Below are positions 26,187 through 35,660 of a stretch of DNA of 64,000 nucleotides, piece after piece. The position numbers and the translations under genes are program-made. The DNA is taken from NCBI GenBank assembly GCA_038231255.1, contig JBBRLR010000014.1, forward strand, positions 5,626 to 69,625, given 5' to 3'. The notes below the pieces were generated by a model that made no database searches, had not been told where the DNA came from, and worked only from the letters and a program-made list of their open reading frames with translations. How positions within the stretch are numbered: position 1 is the first letter of the stretch; each line of letters begins with the position of its first letter. The DNA is from JALYUS01 sp038231255 (GTDB lineage: Bacteria > Chloroflexota > Chloroflexia > Thermomicrobiales > JALYUS01).

Positions 26187-26939
26187 GTGTCCTTTCGTAC
26201 CGGAATCACTGTCGCGCGCTCGCGCTCGCTGGGGCTTCGCCGCGCGATCCTGACGCCCGTGTTCTGTCTGTTGGTCCTCATCAGCCTTGTCTTCGCGGCG
26301 GTCTTCACCTATCTCGGCGAAGAAGTGCATGAATCGGAAACGCTCGCCGCCGATCAGCGCGTCCTCCATGCGGTGGATGACCGTACAGCGTCATGGCCCG
26401 TCGCAATCGGCAACGATGTCGCGCTGCTCGGTTCGGAAGTGGTCGTCGGTGTGGTCGGCGTCGCGCTTGCCGGGTGGTTGTTCGCGCGTCGCCGTGTCCT
26501 CGATGCACTCCTAGTGATCGGCGCGGTCGGGGGGTACGTCGTTTTGACGTTGCTGATAAAGTCGCTCGTCCAGCGGGAGCGGCCTATCGCCTATTTCCGC
26601 GTCCCGGAGAGTGGCTATAGTTTCCCCAGTGGCCACACGCTCGGTGCGACCTGCCTCGCCTTTGCGCTCGGCTTCCTGCTTTGGCGCGGTGCGATGCGGA
26701 TCGGCCTCAAGGTAGCCGGCACGGTTGCCCTCATCCTCGCTGTGCTGCTCGTTGCGATGAGCCGCCTGATGCTCGGCGTTCATTACCCGACCGATGTGCT
26801 CGGCAGCGTGCTGCTCGGCACGGCGTGGATGAGCGCCCTGATCGCGCTCCGCCTCGCCGTCGAGCGACGACGGGCAACGGGAGTCGGGTCGCCGATCTTG
26901 CCGGATGCCGCGCGACCGTCCAAGGAGTATGGCAGGTAG
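26187..26939 (+). CDS. PAP2-family membrane phosphatase
   Basis: About 250 residues from GTG 26187 (GGGGAG eight bases upstream); ATG 26127 is possible but has no ribosome site. Six hydrophobic helices surround the three phosphatase motifs KSLVQRERP, FPSGHT and SRLMLGVHYPTD, all with their catalytic His and Arg residues. Probably dephosphorylates a lipid phosphate such as undecaprenyl pyrophosphate or phosphatidate on the outer face of the membrane. Confidence 0.9.
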   Translation: MSFRTGITVARSRSLGLRRAILTPVFCLLVLISLVFAAVFTYLGEEVHESETLAADQRVLHAVDDRTASWPVAIGNDVALLGSEVVVGVVGVALAGWLFARRRVLDALLVIGAVGGYVVLTLLIKSLVQRERPIAYFRVPESGYSFPSGHTLGATCLAFALGFLLWRGAMRIGLKVAGTVALILAVLLVAMSRLMLGVHYPTDVLGSVLLGTAWMSALIALRLAVERRRATGVGSPILPDAARPSKEYGR

Positions 26940-26953
26940 GGATGTCCCCTGGA

Positions 26954-27721
26954 TCAGTTGCTGTTGCTCTCGATGAAGGCCAACATACGCCCCCAGGCGT
27001 CTTCGCACGCTTCCTGATGCTCGGCGAACCGCCGGTCGAAGAAACTGTGCGGCGCGCCTGGATAGGTCGTGAAGGCGTGCTGCTTGCCCGCAGCGGTTAG
27101 CGCCGCGTCGAAGGCGTCCACCGCGCTCTGCGGGATGCCCGCATCAGCGCCGCCGAACAGCCCAAGGAGCGGCGCGGTGTAATCGCCCACCCGCTCGATC
27201 GGCGCGGGCGAACCGTCCCGCGTCGGCCCGACCGGTCGCCCGTAAAAGCCGATAGCGCCGGCCAGGCCGAGGCCATTCGCTGCCTGCAACCACGAGTTGC
27301 TGCCGCCGAAGCAAAAGCCGACGGTGAACATGGTCGTGACACCGAGGTCCTTCAGGTGATCGAGGGCGGCGGCGGTATCGAGCGCGATCTGATCGGCCTT
27401 TGTCTGCGCGACGTGCGTCTGCCAGTCGAAGTCGCCGTTGCGCTCCTCGCCGTGGCCGATACCGGCGGTGCGGCCGAAGTAATCAATCGCAATTGTGGTG
27501 TAGCCACGCTCCGCGAAATGCACTGCCAATTCTTCGTAGTAGGTATGCAGCCCCCGGATGTCCGGTAGGATGACGATGCCGACGCCGCTCGGCTGACGTG
27601 GCCGGGCGAGGTGGGCGGAGAACTTCGCTCCGTCGTGGGCGGAGAGAGTCAGCGCCTCGGCATCGGTTTCAGCGCCCGCAATCGGGGCAATCGGTGGTCG
27701 CGCCTCGGCATCAAAGCACAT
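26954..27721 (-). CDS. Dienelactone hydrolase family protein
   Basis: 255 residues from ATG 27721 (AGGAGG upstream). The nucleophilic Cys is in GFCFGGS, the Asp in LFGGADAGIP and the His in GAPHSFFD, the Cys-Asp-His triad of dienelactone hydrolases. It may open lactones in aromatic degradation, but no chlorocatechol genes are nearby, so a general hydrolase role is equally likely. Convergent with the PAP2 gene. Confidence 0.92.
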   Translation of the reverse strand: MCFDAEARPPIAPIAGAETDAEALTLSAHDGAKFSAHLARPRQPSGVGIVILPDIRGLHTYYEELAVHFAERGYTTIAIDYFGRTAGIGHGEERNGDFDWQTHVAQTKADQIALDTAAALDHLKDLGVTTMFTVGFCFGGSNSWLQAANGLGLAGAIGFYGRPVGPTRDGSPAPIERVGDYTAPLLGLFGGADAGIPQSAVDAFDAALTAAGKQHAFTTYPGAPHSFFDRRFAEHQEACEDAWGRMLAFIESNSN

Positions 27722-27864
27722 CGTCAGCCCTCCTATTTCACGATCACTGCGACTCCATGTCCAACGCCTATCCCGTTGCGCTATCGCCAGTAAACACGGA
27801 GCGTGTGCGCATGGCAATCTGTACGTACATCGGTGGGTCGGTTTGTGGGACGCGATGCGCGAAA

Positions 27865-27888
27865 CGGCCCGGTATTGCTACCGGGCCG
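27865..27888 (-). terminator. Hairpin terminator after the HtrA protease
   Basis: Perfect 10-base stem CGGCCCGGTA / TACCGGGCCG with a 4-base loop, 26 bases past the protease stop. The following T-run is short (GTTTC), so termination may be partial. Confidence 0.6.
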
Positions 27889-27913
27889 AGGAGGAAAGGG
27901 AAGAAGGGTGCGA

Positions 27914-29029
27914 TTACGGGGTATTGCCGCTGTTGCTGCTGGCGGGGAACTCCGCAAGGGTTGCGGTGAGTGTTTGTGTCTGACCGCTGCGATCCACGGT
28001 CAGCGTCACGGTGTCGCCGGGCTTCAGCGTAACCAGCAGGCTGCCGAGCGTCGTGCCGCCGTTGAGCGTCGTGCCGTTGACGGCGGTGATGACATCGCCC
28101 GTCTTGAGGCCTGCCTTCTCCGCCGGGGTGCCCGTCTCGACCTTGCTGACCGCCGCGCCCTTGGTCGTGTTGAGGCCATCAACGCTCACGCCGAGATACG
28201 CTTTGGTGCTCACCACCGCGCCGTTGCCCTTGCTCATCAGTGTTTGCGCCGCCTGCTTCGCCGTGTTGATCGGGATGGCGAAGTTCAAGCCCTGATCACC
28301 CTGTGAGGCAAGGCCAAGGGTGTTGAGGCCGATTACCTGGCCCTGCGCGTTGACCAGCGGGCCGCCGCTGTTGCCGGGGTTGATCGCCGCGTCGGTCTGG
28401 ATCAGGCCGGAATAGGTGTCAATCTGCCGACCGATGCCGGAGACGACGCCCGCCGTGATGGTATTTGCCAACGTTTCGGGGCTACCGATGGCGACGACGG
28501 CCTGGCCCAGCTTGACGGTGTTGGAGTCGCCGAGCGTCGCGATGGCGGGCGCCTTGGCGGCGTCAATCTTGACGACCGCGATGTCCTGGGAGGGATCGCG
28601 CCCAACGAGCGTCGCGTCAATCTGCGTGCCGTCAGCGAGTTGGACGCTGAGCGAGGAAGCGCCCTCGACCACATGGTTGTTGGTGAGGATGTCGCCCTGA
28701 TTGTCGAAGATCACGCCGCTCCCGAGACCGGTCGGCACGGGTGCGTTGCTGGTATTGCTCGGGCTGGACGCATTGCCGCCCGGCGTGGTGGGGAGCAGAC
28801 CACGCGCCGTGCGACGTGTCGCTTTCGCCTGCTGATTGTTGATAACGGTGACGACGGCGGGGTCAACCTGCGCCGCGATCTGCTCTGCGTCCATCGCGCT
28901 GCCGGATGCGGTCGGCGCGGCGGCGGCGGACGGCCCGTGACCAAGAGAGATGTTCACCGTATGAGTGAGTGTGAGCGTCAGGACGAGGGCGAGGACGGTC
29001 ACCCAGCCGAGAAGTCGTTTCAGTTGCAT
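27914..29029 (-). CDS. HtrA/DegP-type serine protease with one PDZ domain
   Basis: 371 residues. An N-terminal signal or anchor (LLGWVTVLALVLTLTLTH) is followed by the trypsin-like domain with the complete triad: His in LTNNHVVEG, Asp in SQDIAVVKID and Ser in NPGNSGGP. A PDZ domain (ETGTPAEKAGLKTGDVITAV) forms the C-terminal third, and a Ser/Asn-rich tail ends the protein. Degrades or refolds damaged extracytoplasmic proteins. Confidence 0.95.
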   Translation of the reverse strand: MQLKRLLGWVTVLALVLTLTLTHTVNISLGHGPSAAAAPTASGSAMDAEQIAAQVDPAVVTVINNQQAKATRRTARGLLPTTPGGNASSPSNTSNAPVPTGLGSGVIFDNQGDILTNNHVVEGASSLSVQLADGTQIDATLVGRDPSQDIAVVKIDAAKAPAIATLGDSNTVKLGQAVVAIGSPETLANTITAGVVSGIGRQIDTYSGLIQTDAAINPGNSGGPLVNAQGQVIGLNTLGLASQGDQGLNFAIPINTAKQAAQTLMSKGNGAVVSTKAYLGVSVDGLNTTKGAAVSKVETGTPAEKAGLKTGDVITAVNGTTLNGGTTLGSLLVTLKPGDTVTLTVDRSGQTQTLTATLAEFPASSNSGNTP

Positions 29030-29143
29030 TGCGTGCTACTCCTTATCTGTCCCTTGGTGCTATCGGTGCACCCTTACTGGAATCAGTATGGGCCACGAAA
29101 CTAAGGGCGGAGTGAGGGGTTGCTGAAAGAGCCCTGAGTGAAA

Positions 29144-29218
29144 GAACCTCACCCCTGGCCCCTCTCCATTCCATCGCGGGCGCCCTCTGGGCAGTGAGAG
29201 GGGCCAGGGGTGAGGTTC
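29144..29218. repeat. Inverted repeat, GAACCTCACCCCTGGCCCC type
   Basis: Arms of about 25 bases (29144-29168 and 29193-29218) close over a loop containing CGCCCTCTGGGCAG. The same loop sequence occurs in the repeat at 48941. Lies upstream of the sugar isomerase gene at 29326. Confidence 0.9.
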
Positions 29219-29325
29219 CCCGCAGCACCCAGTCGCGTGGTATTCTTCGCGCCGAACCGGATTTATCGGTCGTGCGCATCACCCCCATTCTTGCCCGCGC
29301 CCGACCGTCGCGAAGGAGCGCGCCG

Positions 29326-30231
29326 ATGCCAGAAAGTCGCTCGTCACCGTTGCCGTCGCTGCCCGACGGCGTCCACTTCGCCGTCGGGTCGGCGGTGTTC
29401 GGGAATCTGGAGCCGGAGCATGTCGCGCTGATCGCCGCGCTCGGCTTCCCCGGCATCGAGCCGTACCGGGGGATGGTGATGCCCTACGTCGAGCGGCCTC
29501 AGGCGCTCAAAGATTTGCTCGACCGGCATCAGATCGCGATGGTCACTTGCTCGAATGGCGGGCCGGGGCAGGCGACCGATTTCATTGACCCGGCGATGCG
29601 CCAGCGGACGATTGACGACCATGTCGCATTCGCGCGCGATTTCCTCGTCCTGTTCGGCTGTCGGCATTTCAAGATCAACATGGGCAACCGCCCGCCGCGC
29701 CCGACGAGCGAGGCCGAACTCCACGCCATCGCCGGGACGCTCAACGAACTGGGGCGGCGCACGGCGGAACTCGGCATCCGACTCGCGCCGCACCCGCACA
29801 TTTGGGGGCCGATCGAGCGCCCGGAGGAGATTCGTCGGCTGCTCGAACTGACCGACCCGGACTACGTCTCGCTCACCCTCGACACCGCGCACATCCTGCT
29901 CGGCGGCGGCGACCCGATGGAGTTCCTGACGCAGCACGCCGACCGCATCGTCGCGCTGCATTGGAAGGATGCCGATGTGCACTATCGCGGCTACACTGGC
30001 CCGACGCCGACCCGCGCGATGCACGACGAGAAAATCCTCTACAAGGACTTCGGCACGGGCGGCGTTGACCTGCCCGCCGTCTGGCGGTGGGTGCGGGAGC
30101 GCAATTACCGGTACTGGATCACGCTCGATCTCGATCCACCTCGCCCCCAGGAAGGCGAGGGAACCGCCGAGGAGAAACTGCGCCTCAACCGGCAATACCT
30201 GCTGGACGACTTACATGTGGCGCAATTGTAG
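29326..30231 (+). CDS. Sugar phosphate isomerase/epimerase (AP endonuclease 2-like TIM barrel)
   Basis: 301 residues from ATG 29326 (AAGGAG upstream). TIM-barrel features: GFPGIEPYRG near the start, metal-ligand candidates in APHPHIW, LTLDTAHILLGGGD and ALHWKDAD. Members isomerise or epimerise sugars or inositol derivatives. The first gene of a plus-strand run with a 2-hydroxyacid dehydrogenase and a second isomerase, suggesting a sugar or sugar-acid catabolic unit. Confidence 0.88.
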   Translation: MPESRSSPLPSLPDGVHFAVGSAVFGNLEPEHVALIAALGFPGIEPYRGMVMPYVERPQALKDLLDRHQIAMVTCSNGGPGQATDFIDPAMRQRTIDDHVAFARDFLVLFGCRHFKINMGNRPPRPTSEAELHAIAGTLNELGRRTAELGIRLAPHPHIWGPIERPEEIRRLLELTDPDYVSLTLDTAHILLGGGDPMEFLTQHADRIVALHWKDADVHYRGYTGPTPTRAMHDEKILYKDFGTGGVDLPAVWRWVRERNYRYWITLDLDPPRPQEGEGTAEEKLRLNRQYLLDDLHVAQL

Positions 30232-30298
30232 AAAGAGACAGCCTTAGGGCGGTAGCCGTGGGCTAATGAACCTTTACAACTGGGTAATCGGGGGGCAG

Positions 30299-30344
30299 CA
30301 GGCTGGAAAGCCTGCCCTACCGGTAGCACCGGCTTTCCAGCCTG
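30299..30344. repeat. Inverted repeat, CAGGCTGGAAAGCC / GGCTTTCCAGCCTG
   Basis: Perfect 14-base arms (30299-30312, 30331-30344) around an 18-base loop with its own CCGGT core. Sits between the isomerase and the dehydrogenase; could be an attenuating hairpin or a mobile repeat. Confidence 0.85.
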
Positions 30345-30434
30345 TGAACCCAGTAGCCAATCACGTTTTTACGGTTCATCAGCCCGCCACCACCATAAAT
30401 CAGGTCGGAGTCGTCAATGAAGGAGGGCTACAAG

Positions 30435-31451
30435 ATGGCACAAGCAGGGCGGGAGCAACGAACCGTCGTCGTCATGGCGCCGTGGGGCGCCTTCGGCGAG
30501 TACGGGGAGCGGGAAATCCTCGAACGCGCCGGCTGCACGATCGTCGTGGCGCAGCCGAAGACGGAGGAGGAGGCGATCGCGGCGGCGCGGGAGGCGGACG
30601 GCCTGATTTACACCGGCGGGATCAGCCGCCGCTTCATGGAGTCCTTGACGCGCTGCAAGGTGATCGCGCGCAGCGCCATCGGCATGGACAATGTGGAGGG
30701 CGTGGATATCGCTACGGAACGCGGCATCGTCCTGTGCAACTGCCCGGATGTTTTCGTGGACGAGGTCGCGAACCAGACAATGGCCCTGCTGCTCGGCTGC
30801 GTGCGGCAAATCGTGCCGTCGTCGCTCTGGGTGCGGGAAGGGAACTGGGGGCGGCAGGGCGCGACACGTCCCGGCGCGCGCATCCACCGCGTGACGGGCG
30901 AAACGCTCGGTCTGATCGGCTTCGGCAATATCGGTAAGGCGGTTGCCCAGCGCGCGGCGGGCTTCGGCCTGCGCATCATCGCCAACGACCCGTATCTGTC
31001 CGGCGACGTGTTCGCACGGCACGGCGTGCGCCAGGTATCACTCGCGCAGGTTCTCCAGGATGCGGACTTCATCTCGCTCCACACGCCGCTGACGGACGAG
31101 ACGCGCCACCTGATCGGCGCGGCGGAGTTCGCGCTGATGAAGCCGGATGCGATTCTCGTCAACACGAGCCGTGGTCCGGTGGTGGACGAGGAAGCACTGA
31201 TCGCGGCGCTCCAGAGCGGGCAGATCCTCGGCGCGGGGCTGGATGTCACCGAAGTGGAACCGGTGAATCCGGAGAATCCGCTCTTGATGATGCCGAATGT
31301 GATCGTCACGCCACATATCGCGTCGTTGAGCGAGTGGGCGAATGGCGAGCGCCGCCGCCGTACCGCGTACGAGGTCGCCGCCGTGCTCACCGGCCACCGC
31401 CCGCGCGCCGTCTGGAACCCGCCCGTGCTGGAACGGCTCGATCTGCATTGA
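30435..31451 (+). CDS. D-isomer-specific 2-hydroxyacid dehydrogenase
   Basis: 338 residues from ATG 30435 (GGAGGGC upstream; 30417 is an alternative). The NAD-binding GFGNIGKAVAQRA, the catalytic Arg in VNTSRGPVVDE, Glu in VTEVEPV and His in TPHIASLSE are all present. Reduces 2-oxo acids or oxidises D-2-hydroxyacids, related to phosphoglycerate or C-terminal-binding-type dehydrogenases. Context suggests sugar-acid metabolism. Confidence 0.93.
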   Translation: MAQAGREQRTVVVMAPWGAFGEYGEREILERAGCTIVVAQPKTEEEAIAAAREADGLIYTGGISRRFMESLTRCKVIARSAIGMDNVEGVDIATERGIVLCNCPDVFVDEVANQTMALLLGCVRQIVPSSLWVREGNWGRQGATRPGARIHRVTGETLGLIGFGNIGKAVAQRAAGFGLRIIANDPYLSGDVFARHGVRQVSLAQVLQDADFISLHTPLTDETRHLIGAAEFALMKPDAILVNTSRGPVVDEEALIAALQSGQILGAGLDVTEVEPVNPENPLLMMPNVIVTPHIASLSEWANGERRRRTAYEVAAVLTGHRPRAVWNPPVLERLDLH

Positions 31452-31508
31452 GCATGGTCTGGGATGGAAGCGGTGTATGGCGATGATGCGAGGAAAGGAG
31501 CGAGGGCG

Positions 31509-32507
<999 letters not shown>

Positions 32508-32569
32508 CGCCTGAAAGTCGCCCATATTCGCGTCAGAAAAGGGTACACATCCCACATTTCTGCACAAAC

Positions 32570-32597
32570 TTGACAGGTGGATACGTCGTGCTAGAAT
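32570..32597 (+). promoter_or_regulatory. Sigma-70-type promoter of the tetR-paa operon
   Basis: TTGACA (32570-32575), 16 bases, TAGAAT (32592-32597): the best consensus promoter in the window. Transcription would begin near 32604, inside the operator below. Confidence 0.8.
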
Positions 32598-32609
32598 GGC
32601 GACAGGAAC

Positions 32610-32623
32610 CTAACAAGCGTTTG
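32610..32623 (+). promoter_or_regulatory. Candidate PaaR operator
   Basis: CTAACAAGCGTTTG is a pseudopalindrome just downstream of the -10. It matches the pattern CNAACGNNCGTTNG that I recall for Thermus PaaR at all but one fixed position. Its placement would block transcription when the TetR protein is bound. Confidence 0.6.
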
Positions 32624-32635
32624 TTTATCGCTGGG

Positions 32636-33229
32636 ATGCGCATGGACAGCCGGAAGCGACAGATTGAGGATGTGGCGAGTACGCTTTTCAGCGAGCGCGG
32701 CTACAGCGCGACGAGCGTGCGAGACATTGCGCGCGCCCTTGACATGCAGGGCGGTAGCCTGTATGCGCACATCGCTTCCAAGGAAGACGTGCTCTGGAAT
32801 ATCGTCAGCCGGGCGGCGGAGCGATTCCATGCAGCGGTACGCCCGATTGCCAATGGCACGGAGTCTGCTGCGGAGCGGCTGCGCGGGATGGCGCGGGCGC
32901 ATGTGCGTGTCATCACGGACGACATCGAGCACGCGACCGTCTTTTTGCACGAATGGCGTTTCCTCGGCGCGGAACGGCGCGTCGTGATCGGCCGGCAGCG
33001 CGACGCCTACGAGGCATACTTCCGCGCCGTGATCGCCGAGGGGATGGCAAACGGCGAGTTCCGCTTCGCCGATCCGAAAATGGCCGGGCTTGGCGTCCTT
33101 TCCGGCCTGAATGGCATCGCCCAATGGTACCGGCCCAATGGAAGACTGACGCCGGACGCCATCGCCGACTCCTATGCCGATCTCTTCTTATGCGGACTGA
33201 CTATGCCACGATCGGATGAAACGAGATGA
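32636..33229 (+). CDS. TetR-family regulator of phenylacetate catabolism (PaaR-like)
   Basis: 197 residues. The N-terminal helix-turn-helix is FSERGYSATSVRDIARALDMQ followed by GSLYAHIASKEDVLW, a typical TetR DNA-binding domain. The C-terminal ligand domain is helical with FLHEWRFLGAERR. First gene ahead of paaABCD and with a matching operator over its promoter, so it is likely an autoregulated repressor released by phenylacetyl-CoA (by analogy with PaaR). The start is ATG 32636 or 32642. Its TGA directly abuts a repeat arm. Confidence 0.88.
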   Translation: MRMDSRKRQIEDVASTLFSERGYSATSVRDIARALDMQGGSLYAHIASKEDVLWNIVSRAAERFHAAVRPIANGTESAAERLRGMARAHVRVITDDIEHATVFLHEWRFLGAERRVVIGRQRDAYEAYFRAVIAEGMANGEFRFADPKMAGLGVLSGLNGIAQWYRPNGRLTPDAIADSYADLFLCGLTMPRSDETR

Positions 33230-33342
33230 AGCCGGGAAAGCCGCAGCGGCACAGAGAATATAGAGGACGCGGAGGAACGGAAAATGAGTCTTCTTGTGAC
33301 CTCTTTTTCTTCTCTGCGATCTTTGCGGTTTCCCCGGTTTCG
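33230..33342. repeat. Inverted repeat, GCAGCGGCACAGAG / CTCTGCGATCTTTGCGG type
   Basis: Degenerate copy of the CACAGAGG/GCAAAG class. The left arm starts right after the tetR stop; the right arm ends about 25 bases before the paaA start. Confidence 0.75.
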
Positions 33343-33366
33343 ACTGGCTCCTGAGGAGGATTTGCC

Positions 33367-34284
33367 ATGACTGAACAGGAACGGCTGGATGCCTTCAATG
33401 TGCATGTCGCCGGTGGCGGCAAGGTCGAGCCGGGCGACTGGATGCCGGACGAGTACCGCAAGGCGGTGCTGAAGTTCGTCGAGATGCACGCGAACAGCGA
33501 GTTGATGGGCGTCTTGCCGGAGCGGGAGTGGATCATGCGCGCTCCGTCCCTGAAACGCAAACTCGCCCTCACCGCGAAGGTGCAGGACGAGGTTGGCCAC
33601 GCGCAACTGCTCTACCGCGTTGCTGAAGACCTCGGCAAATCGCGCGAGGCGATGCTGGATGACTTACTCGCGGGTAAGACGAAGTTCCACAATGTCTTCC
33701 ATTACCCGACGAAGACGTGGGCAGATGTCGGCGTGATTGCCTGGCTGGTGGACGCCGCTGCGATCGTCGCGCAGCAGGCTTTGCGCGAATCATCCTACGC
33801 GCCCTACGCCCGGACGATGAAGAAGATTTGCTGGGAAGAGTCCGTTCACATCATCCACGGGCGCGATGTGCTCCTGTCGCTGCTCAACGGCACGGAGACG
33901 CAACGCGCGATGGTGCAGGAGGCGCTGGATCGCTGGTGGGGACCGCTGATGCAGATGCACGGCCCGCCGACCGACCCGACGAAAGACCGCGACCTCGCGT
34001 GGCGGATCAAGAATAAGTCGAACGACGAACTGCGGCAGGAATTCCTCGGCATCTATGTGCCGCGTATCCTCGAACTCGGTCTGACGCTGCCCGACCCCGC
34101 GTTGCGGTACGACGAGGCGGCCGGTCGCTGGCTCTTCACCGAGCCGGACTGGCAGGAACTGTATGCCGTCGTCACCGGCCACGGCCCGATGTCGCAAGAG
34201 CGCCTCGCCTTCCGCCAGATCAATTACGATCAGACACAGTGGGTGCGCGATGCCATTTTCGCGACCCCACGCGCCGCCGCATAG
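33367..34284 (+). CDS. paaA: 1,2-phenylacetyl-CoA epoxidase subunit PaaA
   Basis: 305 residues. Catalytic alpha subunit of the diiron phenylacetyl-CoA epoxidase. Carboxylate/His ligand motifs KVQDEVGHAQLL and CWEESVHIIHGRD match the ferritin-like diiron site, and LVDAAAIVAQQAL is the conserved helix between them. GAGGAGG precedes ATG 33367. First structural gene of the paaABCD block; PaaB, PaaC and PaaD follow on the same strand. Confidence 0.96.
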   Translation: MTEQERLDAFNVHVAGGGKVEPGDWMPDEYRKAVLKFVEMHANSELMGVLPEREWIMRAPSLKRKLALTAKVQDEVGHAQLLYRVAEDLGKSREAMLDDLLAGKTKFHNVFHYPTKTWADVGVIAWLVDAAAIVAQQALRESSYAPYARTMKKICWEESVHIIHGRDVLLSLLNGTETQRAMVQEALDRWWGPLMQMHGPPTDPTKDRDLAWRIKNKSNDELRQEFLGIYVPRILELGLTLPDPALRYDEAAGRWLFTEPDWQELYAVVTGHGPMSQERLAFRQINYDQTQWVRDAIFATPRAAA

Positions 34285-34290
34285 GTATTT

Positions 34291-34393
34291 GAACCACGAA
34301 GACACGAAGAGCACGAAGGGAACGCAGAGAAGGATCAAAAACCAATGCAATTTTCTCCTTCCCTTCTTCGTGCTCTTCGTGTCTTCGTGGTTC
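34291..34393. repeat. Inverted repeat, CACGAAGACACGAAGAGCACGAAG type
   Basis: Almost perfect arms of about 30 bases (34291-34320, 34364-34393) enclosing about 43 bases. Fills the paaA-paaB gap; starts seven bases after the paaA TAG. Confidence 0.92.
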
Positions 34394-34414
34394 GATCCGT
34401 TCCGAGGTGATGTG

Positions 34415-34699
34415 ATGGAAGTGTATGAGGTGTTTCGGCAGGAGCGGGAAGGGGAGCCGATGCGGCATGCGGGCAATGTCCTCGCGCCGGATCGGGAGCT
34501 TGCCACGCACTACGCGCGGGAGTTTTACAGCCGCCGACAGGAGAGTATTTGCCTCTGGGTCGTGCCGCGCGCCGCGATTGAGCAGGTGGATGACCTCGAC
34601 CTGCTCCAACCGCCGCTCGATCGCTCCTTCAAAAAGCCCGCAGGCTACGTCATTAAAGACAAACTCGAGGCTGCGCGCGTCCGTGGGAGGATGCCATGA
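34415..34699 (+). CDS. paaB: 1,2-phenylacetyl-CoA epoxidase subunit PaaB
   Basis: 94 residues, normal for PaaB, the small structural subunit bridging PaaAC dimers. Recognisable MEVYEVFRQEREGEPMRHAG start and LATHYAREFYSRRQE region. GAGGTGATGTG before ATG 34415. Its TGA overlaps the paaC ATG (ATGA). Confidence 0.94.
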   Translation: MEVYEVFRQEREGEPMRHAGNVLAPDRELATHYAREFYSRRQESICLWVVPRAAIEQVDDLDLLQPPLDRSFKKPAGYVIKDKLEAARVRGRMP

Positions 34700-35547
34700 C
34701 GGGTTCGAGGTTCGAGGTCCGTGGTTCGGAGACGGAGACAGGGTCACCCCAATCCACGAACCTCGAACCTCGAACCGCATGGGCGGAGGTGATTCTGACG
34801 CTTGCGGATGACGAGTTTGTGCTCGGCTTCTGGGATTCGGAGTGGACGGGCATCGCGCCGATGCTGGAGGAGGATGTCGCCTTCTCGTCCCTCGCACAGG
34901 ACGAGATTGGGCATGCGCGCGTCCTCTATGAGCTGCTCGCTGATCTGACGCACGACACCGCCGACCGGATTGCCTTCGGTCGGCAGCCGGAGCAGTACCG
35001 GCACGCGCGCCTCCTCGACCATCCGCGCACGGACTGGGCATTCAGCATCGCCCGCCGCTTCCTTTATGACACGGCGGACGCCGCCCGCCTCGCGGTACTG
35101 GCGAATAGTTCGTATGCGCCGCTCGCGGGGATCGTCGGCAAAATTCGGCGTGAGGAGACGTATCACCGGATGCACATGGAGGCGTGGGTGAAGCGGCTCG
35201 CCGAGGCGGGCGGCGAGGCACATCGGCGATTGGCGGATGCGCTGGAAACCCTCTGGTCCGACGCGCTCGCGATCTTCACGCCGCTCGATGGCGAAGAGGA
35301 ATTACTGGACGCGGGGATTCTGCCTGAACCGCTCATAGCGATCCAGCAACGGTGGCTCGGCGAGGTCGCGCCGCTGCTGCAATCGCTCGGTTTGCCCTTC
35401 CCATTCCGCGCGGCGGGCGGCGGGCGGTATACACCGACCTTCCCGATCACGATGGACGGCGGACGCACCGAACACGGCGACGACTTCCGTTGGCTTTGGA
35501 ACGAGTTCACGATGGTCTATCGCGCGGAGCCGGGAGCGGAGTGGTAG
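34696..35547 (+). CDS. paaC: 1,2-phenylacetyl-CoA epoxidase subunit PaaC
   Basis: 283 residues. Structural, non-catalytic ferritin-like partner of PaaA, with FSSLAQDEIGHARVLYELL and RREETYHRMHMEAWVKRL. Residues about 3-27 (SRFEVRGSETETGSPQSTN and following) are the translation of a GGTTCGAGGTTCGAGG inverted repeat lying directly after the start codon; the family homology begins at about residue 29 (AWAEVILTLADDEFVLG). The protein should tolerate this extension since frame and core are intact. Confidence 0.95.
   Translation: MTGSRFEVRGSETETGSPQSTNLEPRTAWAEVILTLADDEFVLGFWDSEWTGIAPMLEEDVAFSSLAQDEIGHARVLYELLADLTHDTADRIAFGRQPEQYRHARLLDHPRTDWAFSIARRFLYDTADAARLAVLANSSYAPLAGIVGKIRREETYHRMHMEAWVKRLAEAGGEAHRRLADALETLWSDALAIFTPLDGEEELLDAGILPEPLIAIQQRWLGEVAPLLQSLGLPFPFRAAGGGRYTPTFPITMDGGRTEHGDDFRWLWNEFTMVYRAEPGAEW
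34701..34775. repeat. Inverted repeat inside paaC, GGTTCGAGGTTCGAGG type
   Basis: Arms 34701-34723 and about 34752-34775 are complementary. Whole element lies in the coding frame of paaC, at its 5' end. Confidence 0.9.
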
Positions 35548-35660
35548 TGCTGAGTGCTAAGTGCTGAGAAAGGTAAGAGACAATGGTACTAGCGAGGGGT
35601 CGGAAAGTGCGGGCCAAAGTGGATGAAGTCTCAGCACTCAGTACTCAGCATTCAGCACTC
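35548..35660. repeat. Inverted repeat, AGTGCTGAGTGCTAAGTGCTGAG type
   Basis: The left arm starts at the base after the paaC TAG (35545-35547). The right arm (35629-35660) lies inside paaD. The paaD start codon and its AAAGGTAAGAG ribosome site are in the loop. Confidence 0.9.
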
